From: Sapria himalayana
Taxonomy: Eukaryota > Streptophyta > Magnoliopsida > Malpighiales > Rafflesiaceae
Length of the DNA stretch: 64,000 bases
Assembly: GCA_029783825.1 (NCBI GenBank)
Contig: JAREIK010017245.1
Coordinates: 36,467 to 100,466, forward strand
Direction of reading: 5' to 3'
The translations under genes were made by a program, and so were the position numbers. The notes below the pieces were generated by a model. That model was not told the origin of the DNA and ran no database searches. It saw only the letters and a list, made by a program, of their open reading frames with translations. Shown here piece by piece: positions 56,445-64,000 of this stretch (position 1 is the first letter of the stretch; each line of letters begins with the position of its first letter).

Positions 56445-58505
56445 GGAAGCATTCAAGTAATGAGGTAGGAAGACAAGCAGGAAGATTGATAAACAAACAA
56501 ATATACAGATAGATATTCAGACATATAGATAGATAGATAGATAAATAAATAAATAGACAAAAAGACACAAAGTCGAACATATAGATAGATAGATAGACAA
56601 TTTGATAGTCAAATAAAAATAAAGATAGATAGATAGATTGATAAACAGATAGATTGGCAGATAAATAGACAGACATATAGATAGATAAATAGTTTTATAA
56701 ATAAAAAGAAAGATAGATAGCCATATAAATAGATAGATAGATAGGCAAATAGGTAGATATATAGATATATAAAGAGATTGAAAGATAGACATATAGAATG
56801 ACTTATAGATTGATTGATTGATTGATTGATAGACAGACATATAAAGATGTATATAGATATATAGATAGATAGATTGAAAGAAATAAAGATAGATATATAG
56901 ATAGATAGATATATAGATAGATAGATATATAGATAGAAAAATAGATATAGATAGATAAATAGATATTTAGATTATTAGGCTCATAGATAGAGATAATATT
57001 AGATAGATTAATTGATAAATAGATAGACAAATATATAGACATAGTTTCACAGATATATAGATAGATAGACAGACAAATAGATATACAAATAGATAGACAG
57101 ATAGAAAAGATAGATTCATAGATAGAAACATAGACAGATTGATAGAAAGAATGATAGACATATAGATTGTTAGATTGATATAAAGATAGATATATAGATT
57201 GTCTAACTAATAAATATATAGATATATAAATAGATAGATAGATAGATAAATAGATTATTAGATAGATAAAAATAAGTATAGATGGATCGATGGATAGACA
57301 GATAGATAGACAAGTAGAACGTCAAATAGATAAACAAATAGAAAGATATTTAGATAGACAGTTAGATAGGAAAATATATACAATGATAGATAGATAGATA
57401 GAAATATAGTCAGATAAATAGATAGACAGATAGATAGATTAATAGATAGATAGATAGATAGATAGACTAAAATATAAAGATATTAATAGAAAAATAGATA
57501 AATAGATAGATAGTAAATATATAGATAGACAGATAGACATAAACATAGATAGATAGATAGTTAGTTATTTTGATAGATAAAAAGATATATACATAGTTAT
57601 ATAGATATATAGATAGACAGATAGATAGACATATAGATAGATAGATAGAGTGACAGATAAATAGGTAGAAAGACTAACATATAAATAGTAGAAAGAGAGA
57701 GAGTTAGTTAGACAGATAGATAGACATATAGATAGATAAATTAATTTATAGATAGAGAGACAAATAGATGGTCAAGTAGTTACATAGATAGATATACAGA
57801 TAGATAGAATAATAGTTAGATAGATATATAGATAGACAAATAGATAGATAGATAGATATATAGAAAAACTTATATATAGAAATATAGATAGATAGATAGA
57901 CAGATAGAAAGATAGACAAATAGAAAGATAGACAGACATACAAACAGATTGATATATAGATAGATAGACAAATAAATAGATATAAATATAGACAGATTGA
58001 TAAATAGATAGATAGATGTATAGATAGACAGATAGATTGATTGATTAGTAGATAGATTGATAGATAGGCATATTGATTGACAAGTAGGTAGACAGATCGA
58101 TAGATAGAGAGGCATATAGATAGATAGAAAGAAAGAAATATAGATAGATAGAAAGATAGATATATAGACACATAGATAGATAGATATATTCATAGATAGT
58201 TAGACATAATGATAAAGATAGATAGATAGATTGATTGATTAATTGATTGATTGTTTGATAGATAGACATATAGATAGAATTACAGATAGTTTGATAGATA
58301 GACATATAGATCAACATGTTTTTTGATAGATAAATTGATAGATAGATATATAGATAGATACACAGATATATAGATAGATAGATATATAGATATATAGGCA
58401 TGGGGATAGACAGATTACTAGATTGATTGATAGACACATTGATTGATATATTGTTAGACTTATAGATAGAGAGATTGATATTCAATTAGATAGATAGATA
58501 AATAG

Positions 58506-58536
<31 letters not shown>

Positions 58537-58835
58537 GATAAATTAACGGATAGATAGATAGACAGATTGATAGATTCATAGATAGACAGATAGATTGATT
58601 GATTGATACATAATTAGATAGATAGAAAGATCGATAGAAAGATATACAAATTGATAAACAAATTAATAGACAGATAGATACATAGATCGATAAACAATTA
58701 GATTGCCATATGGATATTTAGATAGATATAAAGATAGATAGATTTATATATAAATTGAAAGTCACATAGTTAGACACATAGATAGACACAAAGATAGGCA
58801 CATAGATTAGATATATTGAAAGATAGATAGATAGA
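47246..58835 (+). repeat. GATA/GACA array 3
   Basis: About 11.6 kb of imperfect GATA-type repeat, plus-strand GATA as in the other arrays. It contains (TA)n runs and local higher-order duplications such as 53297-53390. The last about 1.5 kb is part of the tandem duplication. It ends directly at an internal point of an A/B/C-type CACTA element. Confidence 0.97.
53297..53390 (+). repeat. Two 44-bp higher-order units
   Basis: ATTGATTGAAAAAATAATAG starts at 53301 and 53345, followed each time by TTCGATAGATAGATAGCTAG. The 44-base period keeps the tetranucleotide register. Confidence 0.9.
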
Positions 58836-59209
58836 CCCCAAGCTAATTAGTTTTAAAAAATCATTCACTAATTAGTTATCTGGAAATTTTTTTTATAATT
58901 ATATATTAATAGCAAGCGATTAGTACTTAAATTATAATTATCTAAAAATATATTCATTTTGCTAGGGATTCTTCCCTAACTATTTAGCTCAAAATTAATT
59001 TTTGTCATTAATCTATACTGAATTAATTTTTTATATATTATTTATTTTAATATTTAATGTAATTTTGTATATTAAAGGTCTGTCATGGTCAATGGATGAG
59101 GAATCTTTGAAAGACACCTTCTCTTATATAATTATAAAAATATAATATAATAAATGAAAAATTAAAAAAATATTTAAACACAAATAAAAATTTATATTAA
59201 TAAAAACTA
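57317..59209 (+). repeat. Direct tandem duplication, copy 1
   Basis: About 1.89 kb covering the end of array 3 and the first about 370 bases of the truncated element. It recurs almost base for base immediately downstream, with an offset of 1892-1894 bases. The junction is after AAAACTA at 59209. By eye I saw only about five differences, mostly single bases and A-run lengths. Confidence 0.95.
58836..59209 (+). mobile_element. Element C fragment in duplication copy 1
   Basis: It begins CCCCAAGCTAATTAG and continues with the same sequence as 60730-61101, then stops abruptly at the duplication junction. It is a by-product of the tandem duplication, not a separate insertion. Confidence 0.9.
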
Positions 59210-60399
59210 GATAAACAAATAGATAAACAAGTAGAACGATATTTAGATAGACAGTTAGATAGGAAAATATATACAATGATAGATAGATAGATAGAAATAT
59301 AGTCAGATAAATAGATAGACAGATAGATAGATTAATAGATAGATAGATAGATAGATAGACTAAAATATAAAGATATTAATAGAAAAAATAGATAAATAGA
59401 TAGATAGTAAATATATAGATAGACAGATAGACATAAACATAGATAGATAGATAGTTAGTTATTTTGATAGATAAAAAGATATATACATAGTTATATAGAT
59501 ATATAGATAGACAGATAGATAGACATATAGATAGATAGATAGAGTGACAGATAAATAGGTAGAAAGACTAACAAATAAATAGTAGAAAGAGAGAGAGTTA
59601 GTTAGACAGATAGATAGACATATAGATAGATAAATTAATTTATAGATAGAGAGACAAATAGATGGTCAAGTAGTTACATAGATAGATATACAGATAGATA
59701 GAATAATAGTTAGATAGATATATAGATAGACAAATAGATAGATAGATAGATATATAGAAAAACTTATATATAGAAATATAGATAGATAGATAGACAGATA
59801 GAAAGATAGACAAATAGAAAGATAGACAGACATACAAACAGATTGATATATAGATAGATAGACAAATAAATAGATATAAATATAGACAGATTGATAAATA
59901 GATAGATAGATGTATAGATAGACAGATAGATTGATTGATTAGTAGATAGATTGATAGATAGGCATATTGATTGACAAGTAGGTAGACAGATCGATAGATA
60001 GAGAGGCATATAGATAGATAGAAAGAAAGAAATATAGATAGATAGAAAGATAGATATATAGACACATAGATAGATAGATATATTCATAGATAGTTAGACA
60101 TAATGATAAAGATAGATAGATAGATTGATTGATTAATTGATTGATTGTTTGATAGATAGACATATAGATAGAATTACAGATAGTTTGATAGATAGACATA
60201 TAGATCAACATGTTTTTTGATAGATAAATTGATAGATAGATATATAGATAGATACACAGATATATAGATAGATAGATATATAGATATATAGGCATGGGGA
60301 TAGACAGATTACTAGATTGATTGATAGACACATTGATTGATATATTGTTAGACTTATAGATAGAGAGATTGATATTCAATTAGATAGATAGATAAATAG

Positions 60400-60430
<31 letters not shown>

Positions 60431-60729
60431 GATAAATTAACGGATAGATAGATAGACAGATTGATAGATTCATAGATAGACAGATTGATTGATTGATTGA
60501 TACATAATTAGATAGATAGAAAGATCGATAGAAAGATATACAAATTGATAAACAAATTAATAGACAGATAGATACATAGATCGATAAACAATTAGATTGC
60601 CATATGGATATTTAGATAGATATAAAGATAGATAGATTTATATATAAATTGAAAGTCACATAGTTAGACACATAGATAGACACAAAGATAGGCACATAGA
60701 TTAGATATATTGAAAGATAGATAGATAGA
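59210..60729 (+). repeat. GATA array segment in duplication copy 2
   Basis: About 1.5 kb of GATA-type repeat, a near-exact copy of 57317-58835. Confidence 0.95.
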
Positions 60730-61101
60730 CCCCAAGCTAATTAGTTTTAAAAATCATTCACTAATTAGTTATCTGGAAATTTTTTTTATAATTATATATT
60801 AATAGCAAGCGATTAGTACTTAAATTATAATTATCTAAAAATATATTCATTTTGCTAGGGATTCTTCCCTAACTATTTAGCTCAAAATTAATTTTTGTCA
60901 TTAATCTATACTGAATTAATTTTTTATATATTATTTATTTTAATATTTAATGTAATTTTGTATATTAAAGGTCTGTCATGGTCAATGGATGAGGAATCTT
61001 TGAAAGACACCTTCTCTTATATAATTATAAAAATATAATATAATAAATGAAAAATTAAAAAATATTTAAACACAAATAAAAATTTATATTAATAAAAACT
61101 A
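59210..61101 (+). repeat. Direct tandem duplication, copy 2
   Basis: Second copy of 57317-59209. Its first about 30 bases differ slightly in arrangement from copy 1: ACAAGTAGAACG sits next to GATATTTAG instead of 20-odd bases away, as if the junction was repaired with local slippage. The downstream end runs on into the rest of element C. Confidence 0.95.
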
Positions 61102-61529
61102 AAATAAATATTTTTATTTTAGAAAATTTTAAAATTATACAAAATTTTATTTGAATTATTTAATTATGATATATAAATATACTTATTAATAACTACATTA
61201 AATAATTAATTCTATAATTATAAACATTTTTTAAAATATTTGAATTAATAAATTAACATACGTAAACATTTGTATTTATAAAAACCAAATATAATTATTT
61301 GTATGATAAAAAATATTGACAAAAAATGTGAATTAATGAATAAACAACTAAATATTTATATTAATAAAACTTAAAATAATTACTTTTATGATTATAGAAA
61401 TCTTTAAAAAAATATTTGCAAGAAAATTTGAATTATTTGAATTTTAAAAAAAATTCATATTTTCCAAAATTTTAAAAAAATAAATTTATATTTATGTATA
61501 AATAAATAGATATTTTAGTTACATCTTAG

Positions 61530-61988
61530 AGGTATCAAAAGGTCTGGGCTGGCCATGCCCTTTTTTTCTAGGCCCCTCAAGGCTAGCTTTATCTGCTTGT
61601 CACGGCATGTCTGACATGGTGGTTCGAGCCAGATGCCGCCCGTGAATTAGAATTTTCCCAGGTTTGAATGGTTTGAATAGTGTTGGTCGAGTTGGTTCGA
61701 CTCGAAGTGAGTCTTTTTTTCAAAAAATTAAAGTTTTAGGGGGTGCATCATCACATCACGATTGCCCATCAGGCATGTTGAGCCATTGCCCATCGTGCAT
61801 CACCACGTTGTTCCCCCCGCCATTCCAAAATTCCAGGCACCCATACCGGGCTTGGAATGACATGTGGGCTGAAATCCCTTTGCACGACATGGCATGATTC
61901 ATGTCGAGGGTCCGTACGACATGGGCCCATGCATGACACTACAATGTCGCTTTGGGCCGGGTCCGGGCAGCTCTCCTATTTGACACCT
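61530..61988. mobile_element. GC-rich MITE-like insertion in element C
   Basis: A 459-bp segment that is absent from A and B at the equivalent site and much GC-richer than anything else here. Its ends form short imperfect inverted repeats, AGGTATCAAA and TTTGACACCT, followed inward by GGGCTGGCC and GGGCCGGGTCC-type sequence. This layout is common in a class of GC-rich plant non-autonomous DNA transposons. I found no convincing target duplication. The 77-codon open frame inside is not recognisable as a gene. Confidence 0.6.
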
Positions 61989-62439
61989 ATATTATAACCA
62001 AAAATTTTGATGGTGTATAAAAAATAATTCTCAAAGTGCTTATTAAAATAACACTTCTAGTGTTTTTTAGGGGTTTAAATGAGTTTTTAAAATATACTAA
62101 TAATATTTTTTTGTCCTAAAAACACTTAAAATTATTTTAACCCTATAAACATTTTGAAAAGCACTACCAAACTGACCCTACATTGATTTGAATTCAAGTT
62201 TTATTTTTGCCCCTACTTATTTATAAAAATTAAACATTGGAGTAAAATCTTTAATATTAGATTTTTATATTCCGTTCATATTAAAATAATAAATATATCT
62301 TTTTTATAATCTCTTCTCACTTTAAGTTATGTTAGGATTTTTATAATTAGAAATTATATCAAATAATATGAATTTTTTTGGTTACAAATTTATTTAATAT
62401 TAAATTCATAAAAATATATTAAATTCATAAAAATGTATA

Positions 62440-62440
62440 A

Positions 62441-62480
<40 letters not shown>

Positions 62481-62500
62481 TTATTTATTTATATATGAAA
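62440..62500. repeat. (TA)n and TTTA microsatellite
   Basis: A pure AT run (about 62445-62476) followed by TTTA tetranucleotides, in the same position as a shorter run in element B near 42735. Confidence 0.9.
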
Positions 62501-62782
62501 TACTTTTTTATAATTTCATAATATTTTTTCATATAGAAATAATATTATAGATTTATCAATAAATTATTAAAAATATGAAATATTATAAATTTTGTATGGT
62601 TATATATTTATACAATTTAATTAAGGTTATATGAAAAAATATTTTTTTTTAATAAAATAATATGAAAAATTAGCAACTTTAGAGATGGATTTTCCCATGC
62701 TAATTAACTAGAGAAAAAATTCATCACTAAATTTAATATTTTTTATAAACCCAAATATTATGTGTTACTACTGTTGCGATGT

Positions 62783-63072
62783 CAGATATTTGATGTGATT
62801 TCAGAAAGCTAATGTGATTTTAAAAATCCGATGTGATTTCAAAAATCCGATGTGATTTCAAAAATCCGATGTGATTTCAGAAATCCGATGTGATTTTAGA
62901 AATCCGATGCGATTTCAGAAATGCGATGTGATTTCAGAAATCTGATACTATTTCAGAAATCTGATGTGATTCCAGAAATCTGATGCGATTTCAGAAATCC
63001 GATGCGATTTTAGAAATTCGATGCAATTTTAGAAATCTAATACGATTTCAGAAATTCGATGTGATTTCAAAA
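62783..63072 (+). repeat. 19-bp minisatellite, about 15 units
   Basis: The consensus is GATGTGATTTCAGAAATCC, repeated with point changes (TGTGA/TGCGA, TCAGA/TCAAA/TTAGA). The period of 19 is not a multiple of three, so the open frame across it is accidental. It lies directly outside element C. Confidence 0.93.
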
Positions 63073-63714
63073 AAATGCAACATACAGCACAGAATAGTCC
63101 GAGACCTAGACCAGGACACCATCATCCCAACCAATCCTGTAAGAATCTATAGCTTTTTCATATCATCTTTAACATTCCCCTCTCCACTCATGCGTCTATA
63201 TATCAACCACTTTATTTCTACCTTGAATTCTTGATTAATCGCACCTGTTTCTTCATCCAAATGGTACCCACTTCATAATCTCCATAACTTCATCTCGTTA
63301 AACCATCTTCGCATTAGTAAGCATGAACACCGACTATACGAGCACCACAAAGGTCTCATGTAAATATTGATGATGATGAAGGTATTATTCTTCTTTTCTT
63401 TTTTATCAATTTGTAAGGTTTAAATGCAAAAAATTTGCAATTCCATATCTTATCATGTTATTGATTATTTCATTCTCACACATGTTCATGTTTTTATCAG
63501 CATCCCTATCTTTTGTATTATTCTTCGATCCATTTCACTTGAATTAATCAAGTTGTGAAGCATGCCAGCATATCTTACTGTTGCATTAATCTGTAAAATA
63601 TTACATTTCTGGGCATAGACATATTATTATCATTGGATTCAACTAAATTAGGTTACTTTATGATCGAGCTATAGTTCGCTTTAGGTTGATCCATTTTTTT
63701 TTTATTTCATGTAG
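63073..63714. other. Non-coding DNA before the UTP6 exon
   Basis: Mixed-complexity sequence, less AT-rich than the arrays. The last part (about 63390-63714) is T-rich and ends in TTTCATGTAG, a plausible splice acceptor, so it is probably an intron of the UTP6-like pseudogene. The part at 63073-63390 could hold earlier exon remnants but none was recognised. Confidence 0.4.
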
Positions 63715-63921
63715 TTACTGGCTCAAGCAATTCGATTCATCCAAAGGTTCTTGAAGTTTTGATTTATGCTGCAACGTGTAAATTTAATCATAACTTAACT
63801 ACTACAACTGCTAGGGTTCTTATGCAAAATGCTTTAAGAATCTGCTCAAATTCAGATCTTTGGGTGAGTATCTTCGAATGGAACTTACATACCTCAACAA
63901 GCTGATGGCAAGGAATCATAT
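63715..63921 (+). pseudogene. UTP6: UTP6-like exon, frameshifted (SSU processome protein)
   Basis: After a plausible acceptor (ATGTAG) three reading-frame pieces follow in collinear order: LLAQAIRF (63715-63738), HPKVLEVLIYAATCKFNHNL...ARVLMQNALRICSNSDLW (from 63738), and EYLRMELTYLNKLMAR (from 63866). Together they match the conserved part of plant UTP6 (HPKV..WIYAA..EF.HNL...ARALMQ.GLR.C...DLWVEYLRMELTYLNKL), a HAT-repeat protein of the UTP-B complex in nucleolar 18S rRNA processing. Two single-base deletions, near 63738 and 63864, break the frame, and the tryptophan of the WIYAA motif is leucine. The intron before it argues for DNA-level duplication rather than a retrocopy. It may continue beyond the window. 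Identification is from memory of the family. Confidence 0.72.
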
Positions 63922-64000
63922 TCTTGGGTTAACTTTATATTTTCTTTATTATTTTTATACTGTGTTCTCCTGGTCATATTTACATCACTACGGTGAGATT
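63922..64000. other. Probable intron start after the UTP6-like exon
   Basis: T-rich sequence without recognisable coding similarity, cut by the end of the window. Confidence 0.3.

Larger units (their letters stand above)
60730..62745 (+). mobile_element. CACTA-like element C, left-truncated
   Basis: The sequence starts at AGCTAATTAG, equivalent to the last 50-bp subterminal unit of element B (41746), so the left terminus and other units are missing. It then follows B and A closely: TTAGTTATCTGG, TGCTAGGGATTCTTCCCTA, GAAAGACACCTTCTC, AT-rich body, and TTTTTTAGGGGTTTAAA near 62056. At 62660-62745 a decayed right end appears: a subterminal-like AGAGATGGATTTTCCCATGC, then CTAAATTTAATATTTTTTAT, which resembles the inverted form of B's left end. 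A GC-rich insertion lies at 61530-61988. There is no coding capacity. Confidence 0.7.

Noticed and set aside
4128..60379. Many long minus-strand open frames (up to 355 codons) rich in Ser, Ile, Tyr and Leu
   Set aside because: The complement of GATA repeated reads Ser-Ile-Tyr-Leu in every frame and lacks stops, so long open frames are automatic. There is no domain, no codon bias independent of the repeat, and all frames are open side by side.
4139..60729. CRISPR-like or centromeric satellite array
   Set aside because: There are no conserved direct repeats with unique spacers, and no 150-180-bp centromere monomer. The unit is a tetranucleotide with short local higher-order copies.
57317..61101. 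LTR retrotransposon, because of two near-identical direct repeats
   Set aside because: The two copies are directly adjacent with no internal region, and lack TG...CA ends, primer site and polypurine tract. They are a simple tandem duplication.
61664..61897. 77-codon open frame in the GC-rich insertion
   Set aside because: It is explained by higher GC content lowering stop frequency; no domain was recognised and the segment behaves as a MITE-like insertion.
62983..63234. 83-codon open frame across the 19-bp minisatellite
   Set aside because: The repeat period is not a multiple of three, so the protein has no stable repeat unit, and the rest is unrecognised.

Overview
The window looks like nuclear DNA of a flowering plant, probably heterochromatic. 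It is very AT-rich and holds no intact gene that I can support. The recognisable protein remnants are plant-type: En/Spm (CACTA) transposon accessory proteins with a transposase-associated domain and a Transposase_24-like region, a fragment of DNA topoisomerase II, and a frameshifted exon of the nucleolar protein UTP6. I cannot name the species from sequence alone.

Layout. 1-990: AT-rich DNA, a large compound microsatellite and a possible degenerate tRNA-derived SINE. 991-4138: remnant of a CACTA-like element with an AT-rich intron repeat, a captured topoisomerase II piece on the minus strand, the decayed C-terminal end of a tnpA-like gene, and a right terminus. 4139-12496: GATA array 1. 12497-14860: CACTA-like element A (degenerate). 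14861-22554: GATA array 2, left part. 22555-28899: CACTA element D, inserted in the array with a 3-bp target duplication and carrying a broken tnpA-like gene. 28900-41130: GATA array 2, right part. 41131 to about 47245: CACTA-like element B, with a textbook CACTACAAAAAAA end and seven 50-bp subterminal repeats. 47246-58835: GATA array 3. 57317-61101: a 1.89-kb direct tandem duplication covering the end of array 3 and the start of element C. 60730-62745: element C, truncated at its left end and carrying a GC-rich insertion. 62746-64000: a 19-bp minisatellite and a UTP6 pseudogene exon.

The main signal is about 41 kb of degenerate GATA/GACA tetranucleotide repeat. It is always GATA on the plus strand and is interrupted only by CACTA-like elements that all point the same way. 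Elements A, B and C share more than a kilobase of sequence, and each has the array directly against its left end. Either one array of more than 50 kb was repeatedly invaded by CACTA elements, or an array-plus-element unit was amplified as a macrosatellite. The long minus-strand open frames (repeats of Ser-Ile-Tyr-Leu) are a by-product of the repeat and are not genes.
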